A stretch of DNA of 64,000 nt from Siphonodentalium dalli (Eukaryota; Mollusca; Scaphopoda; Gadilida; Siphonodentaliidae). Location of the stretch: positions 257,407,863 to 257,471,862 of the forward strand of contig CP136064.1 in the NCBI GenBank assembly GCA_032622095.1, written 5' to 3'. The position numbers and the translations under genes are program-made. The notes beneath the pieces are model-generated. The model ran no database searches, was not told the DNA's origin, and saw nothing but the letters and a program-made list of their open reading frames with translations. How positions within the stretch are numbered: position 1 is the stretch's first letter; each line of letters begins with the position of its first letter. Positions 13,270 through 25,149 of the stretch are shown here, one piece after another.

Positions 13270-15767
13270 ACTTACATATTTTAATATGGAAGTATATTGT
13301 TATTCAATTTTTTATTTTTCACTATTATTATTATTATTTATTATTCTTAATATATTTTGAAACCCTTATATCTCAGAAAGTTTAAAAGTTAAAGCATTGA
13401 AATTTGGTAGGTATATGCACCATGCCAAGATGCATGGTAATGGAGCATTTAGGTTTGTGCCCTAACTTGCTTACCAGAGTTATGGCCCTTAAACCAAAAT
13501 TTTGGAAAAAGTTTGTGCGCAGATTTTCTCCTGTAAGAAGTCAAGCAGCTGAATTCGGTTCTCGTAATCGTGTTAACTAAGGAAAGGGCACGAATCGGGG
13601 AAATTTTCACCAAGGTCCGAAAACAATTTGTTGACCCGGGGAGGGGTGCAAAATTTGTCAATTTTTTTCTTGTCACCGATTCCAACCATTTTTACTGTCG
13701 GGTATCTATACGATGTACTGATGCTACTCGTGAAAGAATTTTGTAAATCGGGTGAGAAATGACCAAGTTATAACACATCGAAAAATGTACTAATAAAGTC
13801 CATGTGTAGAAAGTGCTTGTGTCCCGATCTTCTCCTAGACGAAGCGCAACAGCTGGATTTGCTCTATGTGAGCGTCTTAAACATAGACAGAAGACCAAAC
13901 CAGGACATTTTGACAAAGGTCCGCTCAATTTTTCCTGGGCTAAGGGAGGGGCAAAATATGTCAATTTTTTTTTTGTCGCCGATTTGAACCAAAATGGTTG
14001 TGAAGTATCTGTAGGATGTACCAAGTATTATCGTGCGTGAATTTTGTGAATCGGTTGACAAATGTAGAAATGGTGGCCCTTTCCTTTTTTCAAGTTTACA
14101 GGGAAAGCACTATGAATTTATATTTCTTCAACCAATCGTGACGTGTTTGGTATCATTCGATGGGGAATTTTTAGCTCTTTTAAACGATTATTCATTTGCT
14201 GCATTATGTCGAATGAGTCCGGAGATATTCAAAAAAGTATGAACCAGAAACATACATATTGGCCTACATAGTAAAATATCGGCGCAATACCTCACCAAAA
14301 CCCTGGTAAATATTATAGGGGCATAAAATACGAACACAATGGCGCAAATATTAGCTCGATATCTCGAAAATTGGCCGATATATGGCGACTTTTCTACCCG
14401 CGTCATCAAATTTCGAGGCATGGGTGGGGGTCACACCAGAACGTTCCAACTGAACACAGAAATGTCAATAAACCATACTATCGACATTCCAATCAATTCC
14501 GAGCGATTCCCTTATTATACTTCCATATTTTAATATGGAAGTATATTGTTATTCAATTTTTTATTTTTCACTATTATTATTATTATTTATTATTCTTAAT
14601 ATATTTTGAAACCCTTATATCTCAGAAAGTTTAAAAGTTAAAGCATTGAAATTTGGTAGGTATATGCACCATGCCAAGATGCATGGTAATGGAGCATTTA
14701 GGTTTGTGCCCTAACTTGCTTACCAGAGTTATGGCCCTTAAACCAAAATTTTGGAAAAAGTTTGTGCGCAGATTTTCTCCTGTAAGAAGTCAAGCAGCTG
14801 AATTCGGTTCTCGTAATCGTGTTAACTAAGGAAAGGGCACGAATCGGGGAAATTTTCACCAAGGTCCGAAAACAATTTGTTGACCCGGGGAGGGGTGCAA
14901 AATTTGTCAATTTTTTTCTTGTCACCGATTCCAACCATTTTTACTGTCGGGTATCTATACGATGTACTGATGCTACTCGTGAAAGAATTTTGTAAATCGG
15001 GTGATAAATGACCAAGTTATAACACATCGAAAAATGTACTAATAAAGTCCATGTGTAGAAAGTGCTTGTGTCCCGATCTTCTCCTAGACGAAGCGCAACA
15101 GCTGGATTTGCTCTATGTGAGCGTCTTAAACATAGACAGAAGACCAAACCAGGACATTTTGACAAAGGTCCGCTCAATTTTTCCTGGGCTAAGGGAGGGG
15201 CAAAATATGTCAATTTTTTTTTTGTCGCCGATTTGAACCAAAATGGTTGTGAAGTATCTGTAGGATGTACCAAGTATTATCGTGCGTGAATTTTGTGAAT
15301 CGGTTGACAAATGTAGAAATGGTGGCCCTTTCCTTTTTTCAAGTTTACAGGGAAAGCACTATGAATTTATATTTCTTCAACCAATCGTGACGTGTTTGGT
15401 ATCATTCGATGGGGAATTTTTAGCTCTTTTAAACGATTATTCATTTGCTGCATTATGTCGAATGAGTCCGGAGATATTCAAAAAAGTATGAACCAGAAAC
15501 ATACATATTGGCCTACATAGTAAAATATCGGCGCAATACCTCACCAAAACCCTGGTAAATATTATAGGGGCATAAAATACGAACACAATGGCGCAAATAT
15601 TAGCTCGATATCTCGAAAATTGGCCGATATATGGCGACTTTTCTACCCGCGTCATCAAATTTCGAGGCATGGGTGGGGGTCACACCAGAACGTTCCAACT
15701 GAACACAGAAATGTCAATAAACCATACTATCGACATTCCAATCAATTCCGAGCGATTCCCTTATTAT
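13270..15767 (+). repeat. Two mosaic B units (B1/B2 recombinants)
   Basis: Unit 13270 begins as B2 (ACTTAC, acccgggg) and switches to B1 between about 13640 and 13755. Unit 14519 begins with B1 ACTTCC, carries B2 acccgggg and gtgataaatg, and returns to B1 before about 15160. These switches are direct evidence of unequal exchange or gene conversion within the array. Confidence 0.82.
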
Positions 15768-17663
15768 ACTTACATATTTTAATATGGAAGTATATTGTTA
15801 TTCAATTTTTTATTTTTCACTATTATTATTATTATTTATTATTCTTAATATATTTTGAAACCCTTATATCTCAGAAAGTTTAAAAGTTAAAGCATTGAAA
15901 TTTGGTAGGTATATGCACCATGCCAAGATGCATGGTAATGGAGCATTTAGGTTTGTGCCCTAACTTGCTTACCAGAGTTATGGCCCTTAAACCAAAATTT
16001 TGGAAAAAGTTTGTGCGCAGATTTTCTCCTGTAAGAAGTCAAGCAGCTGAATTCGGTTCTCGTAATCGTGTTAACTAAGGAAAGGGCACGAATCGGGGAA
16101 ATTTTCACCAAGGTCCGAAAACAATTTGTTGACCCGGGGAGGGGTGCAAAATTTGTCAATTTTTTTCTTGTCACCGATTCCAACCATTTTTACTGTCGGG
16201 TATCTATACGATGTACTGATGCTACTCGTGAAAGAATTTTGTAAATCGGGTGATAAATGACCAAGTTATAACACATCGAAAAATGTACTAATAAAGTCCA
16301 TGTGTAGAAAGTGCTTGTGTCCCGATCTTCTCCTAGACGAAGCGCAACAGCTGGATTTGCTCTATGTGAGCGTCTTAAACATAGACAGAAGACCAAACCA
16401 GGACATTTTTACAAAGGTCCGCTCAATTTTTCCTGGGCTAAGGGAGGGGCAAAATATGTCAATTTTTTTTTTGTCGCCGATTTTAACCAAAATGGTTGTG
16501 AAGTATCTGTAGGATGTACTAAGTATTATCGTGCGTGAATTTTGTGAATCGGTTGACAAATGTAGAAATGGTGGCCCTTTCCTTTTTTCAAGTTTACAGG
16601 GAAAGCACTATGAATTTATATTTCTTCAACCAATCGTGACGTGTTTGGTATCATTCGATGGGGAATTTTTAGCTCTTTTAAACGATTATTCATTTGCTGC
16701 ATTATGTCGAATGAGTCCGGAGATATTCAAAAAAGTATGAACCAGAAACATACATATTGGCCTACATAGTAAAATATCGGCGCAATACCTCACCAAAACC
16801 CTAGTAAATATTATAGGGGCATAAAATACGAACACAATGGCGCAAATATTAGCTCGATATCTCGAAAATTGGCCGATATATGGCGACTTTTCTACCCGCG
16901 TCATCAAATTTCGAGGCATGGGTGGGGGTCACACCAGAACGTTCCAACTGAACACAGAAATGTCAATAAACCATACTATCGACATTCCAATCAATTCCGA
17001 GCGATTCCCTTATTATACTTACATATTTTAATATGGAAGTATATTGTTATTCAATTTTTTATTTTTCACTATTATTATTATTATTTATTATTCTTAATAT
17101 ATTTTGAAACCCTTATATCTCAGAAAGTTTAAAAGTTAAAGCATTGAAATTTGGTAGGTATATGCACCATGCCAAGATGCATGGTAATGGAGCATTTAGG
17201 TTTGTGCCCTAACTTGCTTACCAGAGTTATGGCCCTTAAACCAAAATTTTGGAAAAAGTTTGTGCGCAGATTTTCTCCTGTAAGAAGTCAAGCAGCTGAA
17301 TTCGGTTCTCGTAATCGTGTTAACTAAGGAAAGGGCACGAATCGGGGAAATTTTCACCAAGGTCCGAAAACAATTTGTTGACCCGGGGAGGGGTGCAAAA
17401 TTTGTCAATTTTTTTCTTGTCACCGATTCCAACCATTTTTACTGTCGGGTATCTATACGATGTACTGATGCTACTCGTGAAAGAATTTTGTAAATCGGGT
17501 GATAAATGACCAAGTTATAACACATCGAAAAATGTACTAATAAAGTCCATGTGTAGAAAGTGCTTGTGTCCCGATCTTCTCCTAGACGAAGCGCAACAGC
17601 TGGATTTGCTCTATGTGAGCGTCTTAAACATAGACAGAAGACCAAACCAGGACATTTTTACAA
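15768..17663 (+). repeat. One B2 unit and a truncated terminal B2 unit
   Basis: The unit at 15768 is B2 throughout. The next, from 17017, matches B2 up to 'gacatttttacaa' and then leaves the repeat at about 17663, where the unique tail begins. About 647 of 1,249 bp are present. Confidence 0.85.
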
Positions 17664-18959
17664 TGTCAAAAATTACACAAATGACCACTGGCGATATATT
17701 TCAACATCCATTCATGTTGGCGCACTATATTAAGTGTTGTATTGGCTAATGGGTAATCACTCAAAACAAAGTCGGCTGTCTGTCTTGCCGACCGGCCGTG
17801 ATTATGCGGTTTTATCACGATGCGGCTTAAAAATGACATATTTTGAGACCAAAAACGGTCGAAATTCATTAGTTTTAGAATAGTAGTTCGTTTTGTTTTC
17901 ACTTTTTTTAAAACCCCCATTTTTTACAAAAATAATTCTCGACTTTGACATTTGAGAATTAACAGAACTGTGGTGTCCGTCGTATATTGTTATAACACTT
18001 CTCAGCATGGACCACGTTTTCATAAAGCACAATCCGTCTTATGCGCGGACTTTCGCTTGCAGTTCTCAATTCAATTGAAACTATTTTCTATCCGTTCACG
18101 CGCCCGTAAACCATTTTAATATATGATATATTCAAATTGAATGAATGGGAGTCAGCGTATCCCGTCCGACGCCCCAACCTTGCCACCCCTTAGTCGCTAA
18201 TTTTGGTATCATAATTTCGGAACGTGACACTTTGCGGTTTGGTATTGGTTTACCATCTGACATAGTGCATAATTTTGTTGAATTCAGATCTGACCATTTA
18301 AAAATTGTCTCTTTATCATCTGTATGTGTCACGAGTGAAAATATATGACTTTATTGTCCGACTGTTAAGACCGCCGATTGCATATTTCGCATTAATTGGA
18401 CGAGACGTAATGTAAAGTCTTATAACTTACGAATAGGCGACAACGTCGACGTCGTACATTCGTTCGCTACTCGGAAAATATACAATAAATGCCTTAAAGC
18501 GCCGACTAATTCACCACCTGCGGGTATACAAGAATATGAATCACACCAAAATTAAGCGAATTGCATATGGAATGTGTAGGTATAAGCTGCCATGTATATA
18601 TCATTTCCAGAATGCTACCATTTCATGACAATCTATTTGTTAAAATACGGCACCTTAAACTGTTGGGAACATCGCGATATAGGCAAGCGAGCAAAGAGAG
18701 TTTAATGTCATCATACCATACGCTATTTCGCTGTTCCGAAATGGGTGGTCGATCAATGTAGCATAATTACATTGAACGACATATATAAGTATGTTTTTGT
18801 GTGAATAACGATTGTTAACTTGGTATTATGAACTTATGCATGACTGTGAAGACTTGCAATAACATATTAAATGGTAAAATACGCGCATTCATATCCGTAT
18901 ATTCTCAAAAATATCCGTCTATTTTACAAGCTCGACATGCTATATTTGTTTATGGTATA
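17664..18959 (+). other. Tail of element B, proximal part (unique, non-coding)
   Basis: This sequence is single copy in the window. Around 17845-17925 ('aaaaacggtcgaaat', 'cgttttgttttcactttt') it resembles the proximal part of the A and A' tails (about 23940-24015 and 50870-50950), so the tails probably share an ancestor. The remainder holds no recognisable gene, RNA or repeat. Reading frames of up to 84 codons look like chance. Confidence 0.55.
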
Positions 18960-19464
18960 CCAGGGGGGTGAAAACAAAAATTCCGGCACGTATGCCGGGG
19001 TGGGTGGGTGATCAAATCCACCAACAAGCAATTTTTTCCGCAACTAAAAAAAATAATTTCCTGCTTGTTTTTTAGTGTTTTGGCAACTGTAAACTGTAAA
19101 CTGACTGCAGGCAGTTATCGTGTTGTATTTTGTTGCAAATTTTTAAATCCAAGATGGCCGCTGGCAGCCATGTTTTTTTGGCCGAATGACCTCAAAAGGA
19201 CTCATTCCTATTTACATGTCCATGTCAACATCCATGATAAATAGTATGCACAGAAATTCATATACAGCTGTTTACAGTGAATTCCCCCCGCAAATCTCTG
19301 TTTTAGTGTTAAAAGGGGGGGGTGGGTGTCAAAAAATGGTCGGAAAAAACTGCCGAAAACGGAAAAACATTTGGCGAAGGGGGTGGGTGGGTACAAAAAA
19401 TGATCGAAAGGGAAAAAATGCCATACGTGCCTGAAATTTTTGTCCGACCCCCCCCCCCCCTGGG
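18960..19464 (+). mobile_element. MITE-like insertion with imperfect terminal inverted repeats
   Basis: The left end CCAGGGGGGTG...ACAAAAATTCCGGCACGTATG is matched in reverse complement by the right end (CATACGTGCCTGAAATTTTTGT, then a 13-C run and TGGG). The inverted match covers about 40 bp with mismatches and poly-G length variation. It is flanked by TATA on both sides (18956-18959 and 19465-19468), compatible with a TA-type target duplication. The interior has GGGTGGGTGGG blocks and no coding capacity. The superfamily is not certain. Confidence 0.55.
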
Positions 19465-20660
19465 TATACTACCGTTTCAACACATCGGCTATTTATCATT
19501 TTGCTGGTGAGAAGGCGTATGTTCAGTTTGGTGCTATTTATGTACACAGAAAAGGCACCATTACTCGGGAAAGCAACATACCGAAATGCATATAGATGTA
19601 CGCGAATCATGTTACGTTCTCACACAATGCAGCTTTCCCAAATCCGCGCTCTTTAAAATAGAATTGGCTGCATGACTGGCCTACTTCTGATGGCACAGTG
19701 TGTTGCGCACCTGTCCGATTAAGTCGCTTTGAACCAAAAATGTATACAAAATTCGCACAAGCTGTGGAAAAGTTCGCGATCTTGGACAGTCAGTACAATC
19801 GGTTGGACAGTCAGTACAATCGGTATAAACGTTTGTAATGACCTAACGTGTCTTGACAGCATTACCTGTTATGCTATTTTGATATGTTTCTAAATTATAT
19901 TTAATGCTTGATTCCTGATACACATATATAGTGACATTTCAGTGATCTTTCTAGAGCGTTCCCGAGCATGATAGAACTTCAAATAAAACATATTCGCCTT
20001 TGTCCCATTCTGGTGATTTGGGCTCGTTTTTAGCATGTTACTAATTTTATAATAAGGCGTAATCAAGACATGTGTTATCAGTTGTGTGAGTGATTGCCAT
20101 TCGCGCATAATTATTTCATAAATAAATATATCCGCTGCACGTAGATATAACCGTCACTTATAGTACTGGCCGTTGAAATCACTGACCCGACAAACTGATA
20201 AACCAAGACTTAACACTTGGCAAATTACAGATCGGCATTGATTTAAAACTTCGCACTTCATTGTGGACAGACTATAACTATCCGTATATTTCACGAGAAT
20301 ATACCATCCCATAGCAGTTATAATTTTTAACATCTCAAGTCTTTAATTTGGAATATAGGCACAAGAGATAGACACATGTGTGCATGTGGAACCCGTGCAT
20401 GTTCTTTATTCCCGTTGCCAATTAAATATATATATTGTACACATGTGGGTATGTATACTAATAAAACCGAACTGTGTGTGTGTTCATTTGTTTGTCGGTC
20501 TGACCTGCTATTGGTGCCCAACCGGTTGGATCATGACAAACTAAAATTGGAACACACGGTGAATTGTCACGTGGAGTGTCATGGGATAGGTGCATCTGAC
20601 GTCGTGTGATTTAATTTGGAATTCATGAATAATTTAATAACATGCTTACATCTATATCTA
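19465..20660 (+). other. Tail of element B, middle part
   Basis: This is unique AT-rich sequence with no recognisable gene. The only clear structure is a 21-bp perfect tandem duplication at 19782-19823. Confidence 0.5.
19782..19823 (+). repeat. 21-bp tandem duplication
   Basis: TTGGACAGTCAGTACAATCG plus G occurs twice with no spacer. Confidence 0.9.
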
Positions 20661-20830
20661 CAGTATGCCCTAAGTAATCGACTCCTTAAACATAGCAGAA
20701 TTATGGGTAATATTTCAGGATTTAGCGGGAAATATAGCCTGCTGACATTCATCCGAAAGCTCTCCTGAATCCCGAAAAGTTACCCATAATTCTGCTGTGT
20801 TTAAGGGGTCGATTACATAGGGCATTACTG
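20661..20830 (+). mobile_element. 170-bp MITE with long inverted repeats and TA target duplication
   Basis: The element begins CAGTATGCCCTAAGTAATCG and ends with the reverse complement of CAGTAATGCCCTATGTAATCG. The inverted match continues for about 50 bp through 'cagaattatgggtaa', with a few mismatches and one gap. TA flanks it on both sides (20659-20660, 20831-20832). CAGT termini and a TA duplication fit Tc1/mariner-type MITEs. It is far too short to encode a transposase. Confidence 0.8.
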
Positions 20831-21326
20831 TATATCTGCGAATTTCTGTCTGTCTGCCTGTGTCTGTCTTCTACAGAAATTACAGGAGACCATCTAGATG
20901 ATACCAAAGGGTCTACTAGGGGTCACTTTTTACGAGAAATATAATTTCAAAAGTAGCCTCATTCTTAATCTTTTATTTTTGCGAACTGATGTGTTTATGA
21001 TAAACATGTATCATAATATAAGGTCTGAAGTATGCATGGGTGTAACTAAATAAATACTTCAATAGTTGTGGAACGGATTAATCGAGATAAACAAAATTAC
21101 GATCGAAAAGGTGAGCCACTACTTATATTCCATGACTTTTTAAAGTTATAGATATAGTTAGAATTATTGTGGTTATGGTTACGGCTAGAGCATGGTTATG
21201 CTTATAGAAACATTTAGTATTGGGACATGGTACGGGTTGCCGATAGGTATGGTTATGTTAAGATTTGGGTTATGGGAAAGGTAATGATTGAGAGGGGATT
21301 TGGATTGGAATATATATGATAATTAT
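20831..21326 (+). other. Tail of element B, distal part
   Basis: This is unique sequence with a G/T-rich stretch of degenerate GGTTATG repeats at about 21170-21280. I see no gene. Confidence 0.5.
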
Positions 21327-21369
21327 ATGGAAGTATCAAACTTCCAATAGGAAGTTTAAAAATTCTAGT
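21327..21369 (+). other. 3' terminus of element B (hairpin + CTAG|T)
   Basis: ATGGAAGTAT is complementary to the ATACTTCCAT at the 5' end. It is followed by an 8-bp stem with AATA loop, 7 nt, and CTAGT at 21365-21369, then the host ATT tract. Confidence 0.75.
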
Positions 21370-22895
21370 TATTATTATTATTATACTGGACACTTTTGCA
21401 ACCCTTATTACTCGAAAAGTACCAGGAGTAGCACACTAAATATTGGTACGTATTTTGGGGTCAAAGAGTTGTATGCCATCGTCGCATAAAGAATATTGTC
21501 CGCGTTTTCTCCGAGGAGTTATCTCCCTTTATCTGAAAAAATGTCATTTTATTATCTCGGAAATTATAAGAAGCAGAGCATCGAAAATTAGACCGTATGC
21601 ACATCTCGATATGCACTACTGCCCACGGGCATAAAAACTTGGGTCCGCGCTTTCCCTGAAGAGTTACCGCCCATAGTTGGCAAACCTCTATTTTATTGTA
21701 CTCTGTTGTCCTCCCGTATCATTCCAGATAACTGTATTTGGTTTTTGTAGTCGTGTTGACCGTTGTCAGCTTAGTCCGAGGAAGAAAATTTGACAGGGTT
21801 GGTCATATATTTTTACACTGGGGTGGGGGCAATATTTTCGCAATTTTTTTTTATTATTGACATTCATCTATTTAAGTATGTAGATTCCCTGAACGACAAC
21901 AAACCCATACCGGAAAGGATTTTTGTAATCCGCGAAGAAATGCAAGAGTTACGGGCCCTCAAAGTTTGCAAGTGTCGGTCCCATGTGCTTGTGACCCTAT
22001 CTCCTCCGAAGATGTCGAACTTTGGATGTCGTCTGATATCCCAGTGCGTGCGGGCTGAAGAGAGCACGTGATGTGCCAAATTTTGCCAGTGTCGGTTCAG
22101 TGTTGTGGATCAGGGGAGGGGCGGTCCGGGGTACCAATTTTTTATTCTTCTCCGAATCAGATGAAACTTGGAGTGTAACATCTACACCGCCAACCGATCT
22201 AGAAACTGAAACAATTTCGAAAATCCATTGAAAAATGACGGAGTTGCGGTCCTTCAAACTATGCAAATTTGGGCCCATGTGCCTGTGACCTCATCTCCTC
22301 CGAAGATCTCGAACTTAGGATGTTATCTGATATCGCAGTGCGCGCGGTCTGAAGAGAGCACGCGATGTGCCAAATTTTGCAAGTGTCGGTTCAGTGCTGT
22401 GGGTCAGGGGAGGGGTGGTCCGAGGTACCAAAATTTAGTTCGTCTCCGAATCATATGAAACTTGGTATATAACATCTACCTTACACGTTGATCATAAAAC
22501 TGAAAACAGATCGTAAATCCGTTAAAAAATGGCGGAGATTTAGGCCCTCAAACTTTGAATGTGGGCCCGTATTCTTTCCAATAAACAAAATGTTATTCGT
22601 CTCTGAATCAGACAAAATTTATAACAAATAATCAATGTAACTAGCTGATCACAATACTCAAAACAATTTTAAAATCCATCGGAAAATAACGGAGTTACGG
22701 GCTCTCAAAATTCGCATTTTGGGCCGGGTTTGACTATTTCCCAATCCCGTCACCCAATTTCGAGGCAGGGGTGGGGTCACTTCCAAACACTTGAGATCAA
22801 CCCACACATGTTAAGGGAAAGAGATAATCATCCTACTTCATATTTTACGTCCCTTAACTGCGATTTATTGAGCTCATGATTTGCCCTATTATTAT
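21370..22895 (+). repeat. Core of the first A' unit (resumes after element B)
   Basis: The A' core starts at TACTGG (21384) and is a diverged sister of the A core (for example 'aaatattggtacgtattttggggtc'). Its lead segment is the H' at 1741. The same two-module layout and G-rich blocks are present. Confidence 0.85.
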
Positions 22896-23096
22896 ACTTC
22901 CATGGTGTAACCAAGGAAGTATATTGTTTTTCTACTGCGGCCGTTTTCTGTTTAATTGAAAATACTCAGAAACTAATGGGAGGAGGACCGCGAAATCTCT
23001 AGCGAATATAGGCATCTAAGGTCTACTAAAAATAATGGTATCCAGATGTTGGTCCAATATCTTTTGACAGAGTTATGGCCCTTTTTCGATTATTTT

Positions 23097-23131
<35 letters not shown>

Positions 23132-23711
23132 CTGGACACTTTTGCAACCCTTATTACTCGAAAAGTACCAGGAGTAGCACACTAAATATTGGTACGTATT
23201 TTGGGGTCAAAGAGTTGTATGCCATCGTCGCATAAAGAATATTGTCCGCGTTTTCTCCGAGGAGTTATCTCCCTTTATCTGAAAAAATGTCATTTTATTA
23301 TCTCGGAAATTATAAGAAGCAGAGCATCGAAAATTAGACCGTATGCACATCTCGATATGCACTACTGCCCACGGGCATAAAAACTTGGGTCCGCGCTTTC
23401 CCTGAAGAGTTACCGCCCATAGTTGGCAAACCTCTATTTTATTGTACTCTGTTGTCCTCCCGTATCATTCCAGATAACTGTATTTGGTTTTTGTAGTCGT
23501 GTTGACCGTTGTCAGCTTAGTCCGAGGAAGAAAATTTGACAGGGTTGGACATATATTTTTACACTGGGGTGGGGGCAATATTTTCGCAATTTTTTTTTAT
23601 TATTGACATTCAGATTCCCTGAACGACAACAAACCCATACCGGAAAGGATTTTTGTAATCCGAGAAGAAATGCAAGAGTTACGGGCCCTCAAAGTTTGCA
23701 AGTGTCGGTCC
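22896..23711 (+). repeat. Second A' unit, truncated
   Basis: H' at 22896 is followed by an intact 32-nt ATT tract (23099-23130) and a core that ends at 23711 after 'agtgtcggtcc'. A small deletion of about 16 bp is seen near 23612 relative to the other A' core. The next bases continue as if 117 bp of the core were deleted between two AGTGTCGGT direct repeats. The identical junction occurs in element A at 50642. Confidence 0.85.
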
Positions 23712-24800
23712 AGTATTGTGGGTCAGGGGAGGGGTGGTCTGTGGTAGAAATTTTTAATACTTCTCCGAATCAGATGAAACTTGGAATATAACATAAATAT
23801 GTCTATCCAAATGTAATTCGCGAACTTTGAACGAATGTTGTACAAGCTCACATCTCATTCCCCAAACTATCCGTTACTTATTCATAAAAGTCATATTATG
23901 CTACACGCGAAACGGAGATAACTTTTGGAAAATCCATAGTCCAAAACGGATCGAAATCGCCCTGTTCCAGAAAAGTCGTTCATTTTGTTTTCACTTTTTG
24001 AAAAAGGCTCCAATATTTCAACCAAAACTTTCGGACTTAGAACATTATTTTTTTCTCAGTCAAGTGAAAAGAGCTCTTCAGAATAATTCCGCTTATATAT
24101 ATAATATATATTATCTATATATACGCCAAAAATTTGTCACTCCCCTCTCTCCTTCCTCCGGCTACCCCATCCCCCGTGGGATGGAACCTACCTCCGATTC
24201 GAATACACCCGTCATGCCGCGGGCCAGTCTCATTCCTCTACCAGAGAACTGATAGAACGCCCGTCGAATACCAACAATCATTTCCAGAGTGCTATATTGG
24301 TATGAGTTCATATCGGAGCCGTTATAAAGCAAATAACTTGGATTTTAATATAAACCCACCTATTCGTAAATTGTGTAGCCCATGGTGTGTGGTAAATTAT
24401 CATTTTATCGTGTATAGTGTGTCATGAGCTATCTGCGTGCGTGCATTTCACTTTTGTATTTTCTTTCGCATCTTCAACGCACTGCATATCATATACAACC
24501 AAACAAAATACAAACATTACATTAATTTGATCACACAGAAGACTTCGTTATATGGTGTATATTTCTACTAACGTAATGACGACGTATAGCCAATTATTCC
24601 ATTTGCGATAACAACGATAAACACATAGAAACATGCAAACATCATCAGTTTCGTAAGATCAATTTGTATATTGTTTATATTCTAGTTATTTATCGAATAT
24701 AAAAAGCATCTTTACATTATCTTTAGTTTGGTATTATTCGTATTTGATGATTAAAATACACCAAAACATGTTAAAAATAAAAAATAAAAAAAGATAATTT

Positions 24801-24878
24801 GACGGGATTCGAACTCACGTCGCAATAAAACACAAACTGAATGTTTGACGCTCTCTCCACTCGGCTACGCACTGCGCT
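24801..24878 (-). ncRNA. tRNA-like segment (pol III box A and box B), copy 1
   Basis: Read on the minus strand it has a box-A-like TAGCCGAGTGG and a box-B-like GAGTTCGAATCCC at tRNA-like spacing. The T-arm and anticodon arm pair poorly, so it looks like a degenerate tRNA or tRNA-derived SINE head and not a working tRNA. It sits inside the duplicated 271-bp unit. Confidence 0.45.
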
Positions 24879-25071
24879 GTTAATTTATAAGAAAATATAT
24901 TAGTATTAAATATGTAGGCATATAACTGTGTATATTTAAACTTTATATCCAAACTGATTGAAATCGAATATAAAAAGCATCTTTACATTATCTTTAGTTT
25001 GGTATTATTCGTATTTGATGATTAAAATACACCAAAACATGTTAAAAATAAAAAATAAAAAAAGATAATTT

Positions 25072-25149
25072 GACGGGATTCGAACTCACGTCGCAATAAA
25101 AACACAAACTGAAGGTTTGACGCTCTGACCACTCGACTACGCACTGCGC
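25072..25149 (-). ncRNA. tRNA-like segment, copy 2
   Basis: Same layout as copy 1, with box A reading TAGTCGAGTGG and an identical box B. A CAAAC/GTTTG stem can form at the anticodon-arm position, but the loop is too short for a normal anticodon. Confidence 0.45.

Larger units (their letters stand above)
1964..17663 (+). repeat. Family B tandem array, 1,249-bp unit
   Basis: Units start (ACTTCC or ACTTAC) at 1964, 3213, 4462, 5711, 7025, 8274, 9523, 10772, 12021, 13270, 14519, 15768 and 17017. A 65-bp stub sits at 6960-7024. There are twelve complete units, and the last is cut at about 17663 in mid-unit. A unit contains the hairpin, a short AT-rich lead, an (ATT)n tract, then 'gaaacccttatatctcag', 'gaaatttggtaggtat' and modules with GGGAGGGG and poly-T blocks, which parallel the family A modules. 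The units are nearly identical apart from a linked set of variants (B1/B2), indicating recent amplification or ongoing homogenisation. The repeated 60-110-codon reading frames have no recognisable product. Confidence 0.93.
1960..21368 (+). mobile_element. Element B: 19.4-kb Helitron-like element with an internal 1,249-bp tandem array
   Basis: The 5' end is TTAT-ACTTCC with a hairpin (stem ACTTCCATAT / ATATGGAAGT, loop TTTA). The 3' end is ATGGAAGTAT (21327-21336), hairpin AAACTTCC-AATA-GGAAGTTT (21338-21357), a 7-nt spacer and CTAG (21365-21368). It consists of about 12.5 tandem units (1964-17663) and a 3.7-kb unique tail. The flanks are the H' (ATT)n tract on the left and (ATT)n plus the A' core on the right. 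Removing 19,409 bp restores the H'-to-core spacing seen in the intact A' unit. No transposase or helicase reading frame is present. Confidence 0.72.

Noticed and set aside
1964-17663. Centromeric or telomeric satellite
   Set aside because: Nothing in the sequence shows centromere function and no telomere repeat is present. Each array is bounded by element ends.
23827-24252. 141-codon frame in the A' tail, with a similar frame at 50758-51177 in the A tail
   Set aside because: The two differ in length and end, include an AT dinucleotide-like stretch (IYNIYYLYIR), and show no domain. Similarity follows from the tails being paralogous DNA.
24682-24686. Another CTAGT followed by TATT in the A' tail
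   Set aside because: It has no upstream hairpin or ATGGAAGTAT and no ATT tract with a core behind it. It may mark the edge of the tail difference but is not a terminus.
24801-24878. Functional tRNA gene
   Set aside because: Box A and box B are present but the T-arm and anticodon arm do not pair properly.
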